A stretch of DNA of 64,000 nucleotides from Fictibacillus norfolkensis (GCF_014836645.1 NZ_JACSQM010000001.1:558001-622000), one strand, 5' to 3'. Counted from the stretch's first letter, positions 55,320-63,901 are shown. Translations and numbers: made by a program. The notes: generated by a model not told the origin, from the sequence alone.

Positions 55320-55943
55320 TTAGGAGTTGCCACGTTTTAATTCCTCTAGCTCTTTTAGAAGTGACTCAACCATCTCATCACATTTTCTTAGTTCATTATT
55401 GAGCATACTGATGGTCTCTTCTTCCCAAGAAAAAGGATCACCGTTTTCTGGCGTGACCGGAATGTCTTGAAAGATATCACCTTGTTCTCGGTCATCAGGC
55501 TGAAAATATATGGCTACTTCACAGGTTGTATTTCCTAGAGCGATTCTTTGACGCAGCGAAACTTTTCCATAACCAAATTTTCGCGCTGCGATACCTCCAA
55601 GTATACTGGATGTCATTTTGCATAAGTGTGGTGCATCCTTAACAAATTCCCCGAAAGGACACTCTTTTGCACGAACTATTACATGGTCAGGCTTTACACT
55701 GACAATCTCAAAATGCCCGCCGATGGAATTCTTTAAATCCACGATAACATGAACGTATTGGTCAACCGTCCATTCCAATGGATCATCATAGAATCTCTCT
55801 ATCCATTCGCCGGTACGAAGACCTAGCTCCTCGATATATTGTTCCGCAGCGGGACCAATTGATTTTTTATGAATGTGGGCATATTGAGTAATGAGTTTTG
55901 CTAAAAAAGTGTGTCCATTCAATTCACCTTTTGAAAGGTTCAT
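55320..55943 (-). CDS. Methanogen-output-domain-like / heme-NO-type regulatory protein (unknown role)
   Basis: This 207-residue soluble protein has a central region (GGHFEIVSVKPDHVIVRAKECPFGEFVKDAPHLCKMTSSILGGIAARKFGYGKV) that has the composition of the 'methanogen output domain' or 4VR-like families, with two Cys (CPFG, HLC) that might bind metal. The C-terminal helix (ISMLNNELRKCDEMVESLLKELEELKRG) predicts a coiled coil. The assignment is tentative. ATG 55943 is used; the frame opens upstream to 55982. It converges with the RsbR-like gene, sharing no operon. Confidence 0.6.
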   Translation of the reverse strand: MNLSKGELNGHTFLAKLITQYAHIHKKSIGPAAEQYIEELGLRTGEWIERFYDDPLEWTVDQYVHVIVDLKNSIGGHFEIVSVKPDHVIVRAKECPFGEFVKDAPHLCKMTSSILGGIAARKFGYGKVSLRQRIALGNTTCEVAIYFQPDDREQGDIFQDIPVTPENGDPFSWEEETISMLNNELRKCDEMVESLLKELEELKRGNS

Positions 55944-56163
55944 ACTGCATCTACCCTTTCTTTGAATTACATGCTGTTTCACTTATTTTGGCAAGATATG
56001 GACAACACTCTTTGGATACCCGAATGAGATTGTTTAAAACATTATTTTACTCATCGAAATAAATATTTTACTGCTTAAGTTATCAAGCACTCTTTTTTAT
56101 TCTAAATAACTTACACTGAGGGGAACGGGTTCCTATCAGAAACGGTTTTCATTCAGTCAAGTT

Positions 56164-56181
56164 TAAGTTAAAATTAACTTA
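56164..56181. promoter_or_regulatory. Palindromic operator candidate upstream of LysR gene
   Basis: TAAGTTAA-AA-TTAACTTA, an 18-bp palindrome with perfect 8-bp arms, 31 bases before the LysR start. Autoregulation is usual in LysR families, which is why I list it. Confidence 0.5.
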
Positions 56182-56212
56182 GTTAAATATAGCTTAAATA
56201 AAGGAGATAACG

Positions 56213-57112
56213 ATGAACTTAGAACAAATGAAATATATTGTAGAAGTGGCCAAAGAAAGTTCGATCACGAAGGCGGCAGACAAACTTCACCTATCTCCTT
56301 CAGCGATATCACAATCGATCACTCAACTCGAAAGAGAGTTTGGCGTTACTATTTTCACTCGATCTAGACAAGGTACGATTCCTACTAATGATGGGAAATT
56401 TATTGTATCCAAAGCTTATGAAATACTTAAGAAGATGCAAGAGCTTCATGAAGAATTGGCAGATAAACAACATGCCAAAAAACATGTATTAAAGGTTGGT
56501 TGTGCACCAGCACTCATGTACATCGTGTACGATGCCTTCTTATTGTTTCATGAGCAATTTCCTGAAACGAACGTAATGATTCGAGAGATCGATCAAGATC
56601 ATATATTAGAGGAAATGAAGAACGGACATATTGATATTGGTCTAAGTCCTTTTACAGATTATGAAGTATCCAACCTTCAGCATGAAAAAGGGGTGGACTA
56701 TGAATTGTTGTACACAGGACACGTGTGCGTTTGTTCAGGCAAGAAATCTTCGTTGTATTACAAAGATTTTCTTACGCCAGATGAGTTGAGCGATGAAAAA
56801 CTGGTGATTTATAATTCTAAAGGAGGTATTACATTCAACGATAAATACGTAAAGAACGAACAGATTTTATTCTCATCCAATAATATTGAAGTCATGCGTT
56901 CTGCGATCTTGGATGGACATGCTTTTTCTTTTGTTTTTAACTTCACCTTCAAAAACAATGCGGATGTAAAGAACGGCAACTTAGCTATCATCCCGTTCAA
57001 GCAGCCTGATTTAATCTATCAAGACTTTTGGACATTGTATCCTTTAACAAAAGGTCTGTCTGTAGAAGCAAAAGAATTTAAAGAAAAAGTAAAGCATCTT
57101 TTAGATCAGTAG
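56213..57112 (+). CDS. LysR-family transcriptional regulator
   Basis: The 299-residue protein begins with the LysR winged helix-turn-helix (MNLEQMKYIVEVAKESSITKAADKLHLSPSAISQSITQLEREFGV, truncated here for length) and continues with a LysR substrate-binding fold (KVGCAPALMYIVYDAFLLFHEQFPETNVMI, GHIDIGLSP). The ligand and targets are unknown; no transport or catabolic gene is adjacent. AAAGGAG precedes the ATG. It converges with the Spo0E-like gene. Confidence 0.92.
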   Translation: MNLEQMKYIVEVAKESSITKAADKLHLSPSAISQSITQLEREFGVTIFTRSRQGTIPTNDGKFIVSKAYEILKKMQELHEELADKQHAKKHVLKVGCAPALMYIVYDAFLLFHEQFPETNVMIREIDQDHILEEMKNGHIDIGLSPFTDYEVSNLQHEKGVDYELLYTGHVCVCSGKKSSLYYKDFLTPDELSDEKLVIYNSKGGITFNDKYVKNEQILFSSNNIEVMRSAILDGHAFSFVFNFTFKNNADVKNGNLAIIPFKQPDLIYQDFWTLYPLTKGLSVEAKEFKEKVKHLLDQ

Positions 57113-57122
57113 TTTTGATCTT

Positions 57123-57302
57123 TTATTTAACAGATGGATTCTCTATTATTCTTTTTTGATAAAGATAGATCAGTTTGTCCAGCTTCTGACTCTGTTTGAC
57201 GAGATCAGCATCTGAAAAATCATTGGAACTTGGTTTAAGATCATACATTTCTTGACGACAGATTTTAATTTCTTGCAATAATATATTTAGATCAATATCC
57301 AT
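57123..57302 (-). CDS. Spo0E-family aspartyl-phosphate phosphatase
   Basis: This 59-residue protein is shorter than many ORF cut-offs. The sequence contains LLQEIKICRQEMYDLK and the family signature SQKLDKLIYLYQK; Spo0E-type proteins dephosphorylate Spo0A~P and delay sporulation. ATG 57302 has AAAGGG nine bases upstream; the stop is TAA at 57123. It lies alone, converging with the LysR gene. Which response regulator it acts on cannot be told from sequence. Confidence 0.85.
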   Translation of the reverse strand: MDIDLNILLQEIKICRQEMYDLKPSSNDFSDADLVKQSQKLDKLIYLYQKRIIENPSVK

Positions 57303-57434
57303 GAATGATTTCCCTTTCTATCAACAAACTACTTCCAAATAAATGGATATGAATTTATCATAGTTGTTCTTTGTTTTTATGTAAATTTAGAAATAGTTAA
57401 AGACTGCTAATCTATTCTTAAGGCATCTTAGTCA

Positions 57435-57600
57435 ATGTTGTTCTTGCAAGTGGTTGATTTCCATTTCAGGTGCTCGCTTTCCGGGGGGCGTGCGGTGAGC
57501 CACCTTGGCGCTTTGCGCCATAAGGTGTCTCACCTGGCACACTGATCCCCCAGGAGTCTCCCACCCTACACTCCAATCAACTTTTCAAAGATGTCTTTTA
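57435..57600 (-). repeat. MITE-like palindromic repeat, copy 8 (subfamily B)
   Basis: GGTTGATTTCCATTTCAGG, CTTTCCGGGGGGCGTGCGG, a central GGTGAG / CTCACC stem around GGCGCTTTGCGCC, then GATCCCCCAGGAGTCTC and CACTCCAATCAAC. It is the same subfamily as copy 7, in opposite orientation. It fills most of the 57303-57750 gap. Confidence 0.82.
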
Positions 57601-57618
57601 AAATAACAAAAAACGAAA

Positions 57619-57661
57619 TAAGAGAAGCTCCGTTCAAGCTTATGGGCTTCTCTTTTCTTTT
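57619..57661 (+). terminator. Intrinsic terminator ahead of the ger operon
   Basis: AGAGAAGCTC CGTTCAAGCTTATG GGCTTCTCT followed by TTTCTTTT; also T-rich in the other direction. Confidence 0.65.
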
Positions 57662-57750
57662 GCACGCCACTTATATTTTCTCTTCTACCAAGTTACAGGA
57701 ATAAACACCTCATTCAATGGACATACCTAGTAAAAAAAGAGGGAGGTCTG

Positions 57751-59253
57751 TTGCTTTTGAAAAAAGAAGGAAATCCACATATAGACCAGTCCCCATTATT
57801 AAGTAACAGTCTTTCTAGCAATCTGGAAGGGATTCAAACTACGCTCGGTCCAACACCAGATTTAAAAATGTTACAGTACGAAATCAGAGACACAGCTTTA
57901 ACTATTCTGTATATGGCAGATTTAGTTGATTCCGATAAGCTGCAGAACATCTTAAAATCCATCAAATACATAAGATACGCACCACCTGTGGAATCATCGT
58001 TATTTGAGCAAATGTATTCCGATATCTATCTAACCGCTCAAACCGCTAAAGTTACTAAATTGAATGATGTGATCAATCATCTTTTGAACGGCAAAACCAT
58101 CATCTTAATGGATTATATTAATGAAGGCTTTAGTGTTGATACGCATGGCGGCAAAGTTAGGGCTATCGAAGAACCACAAACAGAATCTCTTATCCGTGGG
58201 CCTAAAGTAAGTTTTACAGAAGAGATCGGTGTCAACATCGCGATGATTCGTAGACAGATCACAGATGAGAACCTGAAGATAGAGACTTTTGTGATTGGTG
58301 AACGAGGGAAGAAAAAAGTAGCTTTATTGTATATAGGTGATGTGATCAATCCTGCCATTGTAGAAGAAGCGAGACACCGTTTACAGCATATAAGCATTGA
58401 CGCACCTATCGATTCCGGCATTATCGAGCAATCGATAGAAGACAACTTCATGTCTCCCTTTCCGCAGTTTATTAGCACGGAGCGTCCTGATAAAGTTGCA
58501 CTCTCACTATTGCAAGGAAGATTAGCGATTATTCCTGATCAGACAGCAAACGCACTGATCGCACCCATTTCGATTCTAGATACCGTTCAGTCACCTGAAG
58601 ATTATTATGAGAGATGGCACATCGGGTCACTGCTGCGCATGCTGCGTGCATTCGCTGTCTTCATCTCACTATTTCTTCCATCCTTTTATATAGCTCTTGT
58701 TTCCTTTCATCAAGGCTTGATTCCGTCACGTCTCGCTTTTTCAATTGCCGCTTCGCGTGAAGGGGTTCCTTTTCCAGCATTTGTTGAGGCTCTGATGATG
58801 GCGATCACAATGGAACTACTACGCGAAGCAGGACTGCGTCTTCCGAAACCCATCGGACAAACGATTGGTATCGTAGGAGGAATCGTAATTGGAGAAGCTG
58901 CTGTTCAAGCTGGAATCGTTAGTACAGTAATGGTCATCGTAATCGCGATCACTGCGATCGCTTCTTTTACATTACCGGTCTATAGCATGGGTGTAACGTA
59001 TAGAATTCTTTTGTTCAGTTTTATTTTTGCTGCAGGCATGATGGGACTCTATGGAATTTCACTCGCTTTTATCGTACTTGTCATACACATCGTTAATCTG
59101 ACCAGTCTAGGTATTCCATACGCAGCCCCTCTTGCTCCTATTTTTATCAACGACTGGAAAGAGCTATTCGTACGCTTGCCCATCTCTTTTATTAAAAAAA
59201 GACCTGTTTTCTTAGATACTGTAGATGAAGTCCGTTCAGAGAAAGAGGAATAA
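57751..59253 (+). CDS. Spore germination protein, GerA family (A subunit)
   Basis: This 500-residue protein is the A subunit of a germinant receptor, located in the spore inner membrane. It has an N-terminal soluble domain (1-250) with the GerA-family pattern (EIRDTALTILYMADLVDSDKLQN, FTEEIGVNIAMIRRQI), followed by four to five membrane segments, with SAASREGVPFPAFVEALMMAITMELLREAGLRLPKPIGQTIGIVGGIVIGEAAV typical. The start is TTG 57751 or TTG 57757; GGAGG lies just upstream, and 57757 has the more usual spacing. Which germinant it senses cannot be told. Confidence 0.93.
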   Translation: MLLKKEGNPHIDQSPLLSNSLSSNLEGIQTTLGPTPDLKMLQYEIRDTALTILYMADLVDSDKLQNILKSIKYIRYAPPVESSLFEQMYSDIYLTAQTAKVTKLNDVINHLLNGKTIILMDYINEGFSVDTHGGKVRAIEEPQTESLIRGPKVSFTEEIGVNIAMIRRQITDENLKIETFVIGERGKKKVALLYIGDVINPAIVEEARHRLQHISIDAPIDSGIIEQSIEDNFMSPFPQFISTERPDKVALSLLQGRLAIIPDQTANALIAPISILDTVQSPEDYYERWHIGSLLRMLRAFAVFISLFLPSFYIALVSFHQGLIPSRLAFSIAASREGVPFPAFVEALMMAITMELLREAGLRLPKPIGQTIGIVGGIVIGEAAVQAGIVSTVMVIVIAITAIASFTLPVYSMGVTYRILLFSFIFAAGMMGLYGISLAFIVLVIHIVNLTSLGIPYAAPLAPIFINDWKELFVRLPISFIKKRPVFLDTVDEVRSEKEE

Positions 59254-59256
59254 ACT

Positions 59257-60354
59257 GTGAGCAAAGTCAAATACACCGATCGTTCCATCAGTGCTAAAGA
59301 ATTAATGTACGCAGTAGCTTCCATGGTAATTGGTGTAGGTATCTTTAATCTGCCTCGCTATATCACGACTGTAACAAACGGCATCGACGGAATAATCAGC
59401 ATTCTAGTAATGGGTGGGGTCGTGCTAGGTATCGTATGGATCATGGGGCAGTTCATTCGAATGTATCCTGGGAAAGGCATCTATGAAATATTGCTAGCGA
59501 TCATCCCAAAGCCGCTCGCCTTCCCTTTAATCATTATTTATGGTTCATTTTTTGCTTTATTAGCAGCTTATGAAATACGCGCGATCGCAGAGATAACCAA
59601 AAAATATCTCTTATCCAACACGAGCTCTGATAGCCTTAGTCTACTCTTTTTGCTCGTAACCCTTTATGCGCTGTTTGGTTCACGTACAGCACTTATTCGT
59701 ATAAACTCGATGTTCTTACCTGTCGTACTAATCGTCTCATTGCTATTAGTGGTTTTAAATATTCGAATCATGCATCTAGATAACTTTTATCCGTTGCTCA
59801 CCACGGACTTACAAGGCTATGGGTCAGGTATGATCAATATATTCTTTTCGTTCACCGGCATCTCCATTATCTTAAGCTATTCTTACCTCGTAAATGAACC
59901 TGATAAAGCATCCTCTGCCGCGGTGAAAGGTGTATTTATCTCCATTATCATCTACACGATGGTCTTTGTTTCGTGTGTGGCTGTGTTTTCTAATCTCGGG
60001 ACCGATTTTTTAGAGAACCCAACGATCGAGCTAGGTAAGGAGATCGAACTTCCTGGAGGTTTTTTTGAAAGATTCGAATCTGTCTATTTTACGATATGGA
60101 TCATGACGATCTTTAATACAACATCGATGTCTATTGATTCTTCACTCATCGTCTTAGAATCTCTATTTAAAAAAGCAAAGAAAGAGACATTGATCGTCAT
60201 CCTGTCTCCTATCATTTTCTTCGTCTCGATGGTTCCGATAGGCATGGAAGGTATGGAAGCGATGGGAACATTTATCGGACGAGTCAGCTTGGCATTAATT
60301 GCGATCATACCGATTCCTCTTTATATTATCGCTAAGATCAGAGGAGTGAAATAA
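59257..60354 (+). CDS. Spore germination protein, GerB family (B subunit)
   Basis: This 365-residue membrane protein of the amino acid/polyamine/organocation-like fold has about ten segments. Landmarks: ELMYAVASMVIGVGIFNLPRYI at the N-terminus and YSYLVNEPDKASSAAVKGV. It forms the putative germinant-binding B subunit. The start is GTG 59257 with AGAGG eight bases upstream, three bases after the gerA stop, so the two are translationally close. It ends one base into the gerC start (60354). Confidence 0.93.
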   Translation: MSKVKYTDRSISAKELMYAVASMVIGVGIFNLPRYITTVTNGIDGIISILVMGGVVLGIVWIMGQFIRMYPGKGIYEILLAIIPKPLAFPLIIIYGSFFALLAAYEIRAIAEITKKYLLSNTSSDSLSLLFLLVTLYALFGSRTALIRINSMFLPVVLIVSLLLVVLNIRIMHLDNFYPLLTTDLQGYGSGMINIFFSFTGISIILSYSYLVNEPDKASSAAVKGVFISIIIYTMVFVSCVAVFSNLGTDFLENPTIELGKEIELPGGFFERFESVYFTIWIMTIFNTTSMSIDSSLIVLESLFKKAKKETLIVILSPIIFFVSMVPIGMEGMEAMGTFIGRVSLALIAIIPIPLYIIAKIRGVK

Positions 60355-61496
60355 TGAAGAAGCCTTGTTATATGCTATCAACCCTCCTCCTTATTAATTT
60401 GTTGCAAGGTTGCGGAGCACGAGAGATCGAGAAAAAGGCTTTTGTGATTGGTGTCGGAATTGATGAGAAAAAATCGGGTGATGATTCAAGTCAGCCAGTG
60501 ATGAACGGAACTTTTCAAGTGGCCGTCCCAAGGTCTCTAAAACCCGAATCAACAAATGAAAAAGCGTACCAAAACTTTGAGGATGAAGGTCACGATATAT
60601 CTGAACAAATATCAAATATTGCTCAATACTCAAACAAAGAGTTGTATTTTGCTCACAACCAGATCATTTTGATTTCAGATCAGGTGGCAAAACACCCAGA
60701 AAGAATGGAGCGTCTTCTTGATTTTTTTGTCAGACATGAAGATATTAGACGCAGTGTACGTGTTTTTATTACAAAAGGAAATACAAAGAGGTATCTTAAC
60801 GTTGAAAATAACGAAAAACTGCCGGCAATCTATATGGATACGCTCGCTGCAAATGTACAAAATCATTCACGTACTGCGAGTATTAAGAGGTTAGGAGATC
60901 TGCAGGAAGACCTGTTAGCTCACCGTTCATTCGTCCTGCCAGTGATGCATTATAAGAATACAGAAGAGATCAAGCTTGGTGGGGCCGCTATCATAAAAGG
61001 GGAATCAAGCAGATTAACGCATGTACTAAATGAAAAAGATACAGAAGCTATGAACATATTGAACGGTGAATTCCAAAACGGTATGCTTTTTTTCGAATTA
61101 GATGACGATCTATACATCTATAAAATAGATAAATCGAAAAGCAAGATCAAACTCGTTCCAACTAAGAACGGACAGCTTACCTTCAGAATCACAATTAGCG
61201 TTGAAGGAGAAATCCAGGAAGTCAATAAACAGATGGATACACGTACAATTTCAGCAGATCATGTAAAAAAAGAAGTAGAAAAACAGATCGCTAAAAAAAC
61301 AGAGCCATTTATTAAGAAACTTCAGAACCAGTATAAAACCGATGTTCTAGGTCTCGGTGTCTACATGGAAAAGCATCATCATAAAGAATGGTTAAAACTA
61401 AAAAAAAACTGGGAAACGGGTAAAAATCACTTTAGCCAAGTAAAGATAAATACACACATCCATACGACGATTAGCTCAGCAGGAGGTCTACGATAA
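60354..61496 (+). CDS. Spore germination protein, GerC family lipoprotein (C subunit)
   Basis: This 380-residue protein has a lipoprotein signal (MLSTLLLINLLQGCG; lipobox Cys at residue 20). The mature part starts REIEKKAFVIGVGIDEK, matching the Ger(x)C domain, and later has FFVRHEDIRRSVRVFITKG and YMDTLAANVQNHSR. It overlaps gerB by one base. The cluster order A-B-C is that of the gerA operon of B. subtilis. Lgt from this same window would lipidate it. Confidence 0.93.
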   Translation: MKKPCYMLSTLLLINLLQGCGAREIEKKAFVIGVGIDEKKSGDDSSQPVMNGTFQVAVPRSLKPESTNEKAYQNFEDEGHDISEQISNIAQYSNKELYFAHNQIILISDQVAKHPERMERLLDFFVRHEDIRRSVRVFITKGNTKRYLNVENNEKLPAIYMDTLAANVQNHSRTASIKRLGDLQEDLLAHRSFVLPVMHYKNTEEIKLGGAAIIKGESSRLTHVLNEKDTEAMNILNGEFQNGMLFFELDDDLYIYKIDKSKSKIKLVPTKNGQLTFRITISVEGEIQEVNKQMDTRTISADHVKKEVEKQIAKKTEPFIKKLQNQYKTDVLGLGVYMEKHHHKEWLKLKKNWETGKNHFSQVKINTHIHTTISSAGGLR

Positions 61497-61499
61497 GCG

Positions 61500-61667
61500 A
61501 TGTTCGAAATAAATGAATTATTAGCTCGCATTCTTACTTGGCGGTTTATCTTTTTCACCTTACTATCCTTCTTATTCCCGTTCACCTACATCACCCTATA
61601 TAAGTTGCTGCAAAAAAGAGGGATGCCACTTTGGAAAAAGGAAGCACGCACCCCTTCAAAAAAATGA
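61500..61667 (+). CDS. Small membrane protein downstream of gerC (possible germinant-receptor accessory)
   Basis: 55 residues, with one long hydrophobic stretch (FIFFTLLSFLFPFTYITLYKLL) flanked by basic residues. ATG 61500 lies 3 bases after the gerC stop; AGGAGG is 13 bases upstream, at the end of gerC. It is co-directional and could be a D-type accessory subunit like the small proteins of some ger operons, but homology is not established. The next ORF overlaps its stop codon. Confidence 0.6.
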   Translation: MFEINELLARILTWRFIFFTLLSFLFPFTYITLYKLLQKRGMPLWKKEARTPSKK

Positions 61668-61795
61668 ACAATAATAAAGTGGCTTACCTCGTTTTGCTTG
61701 TCATGTGCATAAACTTCGGTAATAGATGGGATGCTTCTTCCATCCTCTTTCAGGGAGTGTTCGGACTTGTTTATGATAACGAATTAAAATCGTAA
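61664..61795 (+). CDS. Second tiny membrane protein in ger operon, coupled to the first
   Basis: 43 residues, with a hydrophobic N-terminus (VAYLVLLVMCINFG) and a polar C-terminus (SSILFQGVFGLVYDNELKS). Its ATG overlaps the preceding stop as ATGA, which suggests translational coupling; there is no independent ribosome site at normal distance. I do not recognise it. It may be part of a split small accessory subunit with the 55-residue protein. Confidence 0.5.
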   Translation: MNNNKVAYLVLLVMCINFGNRWDASSILFQGVFGLVYDNELKS

Positions 61796-61918
61796 TAGTG
61801 TTATCAGAGCACCCTGATCTCAGTATAATTTCTTTAAAAATCTTGAATTTTTTTACAGACAAGCTATCCTATTGTTATAGATAAGTTTAATAATAGACAA
61901 GAGAAAGGAAGAGAAGAG

Positions 61919-62200
61919 ATGGCGTTAAATACATATTCCCCACCAACCTTTTCAGCGAAGAATTTTAATTGTCCTCACTGTGGAGAACTAGCTGAACATG
62001 CGTGGGATGAGATCCACCATAGCGAACCAGATTACAAAAGTACAGCACTCGATTCAAAACGCGTTTCCACACTATCAGATCCTGATTATTCGGACCGGAA
62101 CCACGTTATCTCCATCAGTAGATGTCAAAACTGTAACCTATATTCATTGTGGAGATATTCTTCATTGATCTATCCTACTAAGTTGATCAATGAATCGTAG
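61919..62200 (+). CDS. Small zinc-ribbon protein (DUF4145-N-terminus-like)
   Basis: 93 residues, with Cys-x2-Cys (CPHC, near residue 18) and a second CQNC pair (near 69), which could bind one zinc. The context CPHCGELAEHAWDEI ... ISRCQNCNLYSLWRYSSLIYPT resembles the first part of DUF4145 proteins, which normally continue for another hundred residues, so this may be a truncated or a standalone ribbon. The ATG follows AGGAAGAGAAG, and a strong terminator ends it. No partner is obvious. Confidence 0.6.
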   Translation: MALNTYSPPTFSAKNFNCPHCGELAEHAWDEIHHSEPDYKSTALDSKRVSTLSDPDYSDRNHVISISRCQNCNLYSLWRYSSLIYPTKLINES

Positions 62201-62227
62201 TAAATAGATAACAAAATGTACTATCTT

Positions 62228-62275
62228 AAACACTTGTTTAAAGTTGTTAAACAAGTGTTTTTTCTTTTTTTATTT
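62228..62275 (+). terminator. Terminator of the zinc-ribbon gene
   Basis: AAACACTTGTTTAA AGTTG TTAAACAAGTGTTT followed by TTTCTTTTTTTATTTTT. Confidence 0.92.
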
Positions 62276-62367
62276 TTCTTTACTCGTATTTACCGCAATG
62301 TTCATTGAACCATATAGAAAGCCTTGAGTGATTCTTGTATGGTTAATGAAAAGAGGAGGTTTTAGAT

Positions 62368-63075
62368 ATGGTCCAACAACTTACTACATCAGCAACAGAA
62401 GTTCATTTATGGTTTTTAGATTTACAACAGCCTTTAGATGTGGATATGTCTATCCTCTCAGATGACGAGATCTCTCGGCTGAACACCTTCAGAGTTTCTG
62501 AACAAAAAGACACCTATCTTAAATGTCGTTATGTGTTGAGACAGTTGTTAGCGTTGTATATCAATAAACCTCCTTCATCGATCTCTCTTTCCTATAATTC
62601 CTTCGGTAAGCCTGACTTAACATACAACCCTTCTCACATCAGTTTTAATATCAGTCACTGTAAACACTCGGCTGTGATCGGTATAACCAAAGGAAGTATT
62701 GGTGTAGATATTGAATGTAAGACCGGTCAGAGTTTAATAGAAGCCAGTTCCTTATTTTTGAACGACGAAGAAATGGAAGCCCTGAAATTCACTCCAGATC
62801 CAGAACGGGCTCTACTCCATCTATGGACGCAAAAAGAAGCGATCTTAAAAGCAGAAGGCACAGGCTTCAGTTCCTCTCCTCATGCTATTACAGGTTATGT
62901 CACTTCCTCAGTTCAGCTTCAAAACGCGGAAGTTAATCACTATCATCTCAATTCTTTTATGAGAGGAGATAGCATTGTTTCCATATGTACATCAACCTCC
63001 GTTAATATAAAACAGTTAGATTTCTCCTACGAACTACTTAAACACAATGCCCTAACATCTACCATAAATGGTTAA
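62368..63075 (+). CDS. sfp: 4'-phosphopantetheinyl transferase, Sfp family
   Basis: Sfp-type enzymes transfer phosphopantetheine from CoA to carrier proteins of non-ribosomal peptide or polyketide synthases. The 235-residue protein has GVDIE (near 110-114) and WTQKEAILKAEGTG (near 153) with the Mg-binding acidic residues, plus FNISHCKHSAVIGI. The length and motifs match Sfp rather than AcpS. AGGAGG lies eight bases before ATG. No synthetase is nearby; the following ABC transporter could be part of a related export cluster, but this is only inference. Confidence 0.9.
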   Translation: MVQQLTTSATEVHLWFLDLQQPLDVDMSILSDDEISRLNTFRVSEQKDTYLKCRYVLRQLLALYINKPPSSISLSYNSFGKPDLTYNPSHISFNISHCKHSAVIGITKGSIGVDIECKTGQSLIEASSLFLNDEEMEALKFTPDPERALLHLWTQKEAILKAEGTGFSSSPHAITGYVTSSVQLQNAEVNHYHLNSFMRGDSIVSICTSTSVNIKQLDFSYELLKHNALTSTING

Positions 63076-63089
63076 TACGCCTCATTTTG

Positions 63090-63152
63090 TATATACTCAG
63101 TAAATAAGTTTGTATATACTGAGTATATATATTAATATATACTCAGTATATA
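63090..63152. promoter_or_regulatory. Triple palindromic operator, 17-bp sites at exact 23-bp spacing
   Basis: Three TATATACT-N-AGTATATA sites: 63090-63106 (one mismatch, TAAATA end), 63113-63129 and 63136-63152 (both perfect). Centres at 63098, 63121 and 63144 are exactly 23 bp apart. They overlap the promoter and transcription start of the ABC transporter gene. Confidence 0.85.
63110..63138 (+). promoter_or_regulatory. Promoter of the ABC transporter operon, inside operators
   Basis: -35 TTGTAT (63110-63115), 17-base spacer, -10 TAATAT (63133-63138). The middle operator fills the spacer and the third covers the start point. Confidence 0.7.
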
Positions 63153-63169
63153 ACTACAGGAGGTAGACC

Positions 63170-63901
63170 ATGATACATGTGCAGAATCTTGAGAAGAATT
63201 ACACGATCGGCACCAAGTCCTACAATGTTTTAAAGGGAGTAGACTTTAAGGCAGAAGAAGGAGAGTTCATAGCAATCATGGGTCCTTCAGGTTCTGGTAA
63301 GAGTACCCTTCTAAATCTTCTAGGTGGCCTTGACCAGCCTGACAACGGATCGATAACGATTAACGATGAGTCCATCCATACCATGAGTGAGAAACAGCGC
63401 ACGCTGTTCCGCCGGGAACAGATCGGCTTTATCTTTCAGAACTATCAATTGCTTCCAAACCTTACCGTTGAAGAGAACGTTGGTTTTCCGATGCATGCTG
63501 CTAGTAAGAAAAAAACAGATATCCATCAAACGGTCTCAAACCTTTTAACCTCGGTCAGTCTTACAGGGAAAGAGAAGAACTATCCTTCCCAACTAAGTGG
63601 GGGTCAACAACAACGAGTAGCGATCGCAAGAGCGTTAAGCATGGATCCTCCTTTGATCTTAGCGGATGAACCGACCGGTAACTTGGACCGAAAATCAGGA
63701 ACTGAGGTCCTTCGCTTGCTCACGACACTTCACCAAGAAAAGAAACTTACGATTATCATGGTCACCCACGATGTTTACGCAGCAAGTTATGCGGATCGTA
63801 TCATTCTCATCAAAGACGGCCTGATCGAATCAGACATCCGTCAAGGGGAAGGAGCAAACACTGATGTTATGGCAAACATCTTGGCGAAACTTAACTCGTA
63901 A
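63170..63901 (+). CDS. ABC transporter ATP-binding protein (LolD/BceA/MacB type)
   Basis: This 243-residue ATPase has Walker A GPSGSGKST near residue 41, the Q-loop FQNYQLLPN, signature LSGGQQQRVAIARA, Walker B LILADEPTGNLD and the switch His in VTHD. The features place it with mechanotransmission or bacitracin-resistance type exporters rather than importers. AGGAGG lies before ATG. It is transcribed with the permease that follows, overlapping it by 38 bases. Confidence 0.93.
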   Translation: MIHVQNLEKNYTIGTKSYNVLKGVDFKAEEGEFIAIMGPSGSGKSTLLNLLGGLDQPDNGSITINDESIHTMSEKQRTLFRREQIGFIFQNYQLLPNLTVEENVGFPMHAASKKKTDIHQTVSNLLTSVSLTGKEKNYPSQLSGGQQQRVAIARALSMDPPLILADEPTGNLDRKSGTEVLRLLTTLHQEKKLTIIMVTHDVYAASYADRIILIKDGLIESDIRQGEGANTDVMANILAKLNS

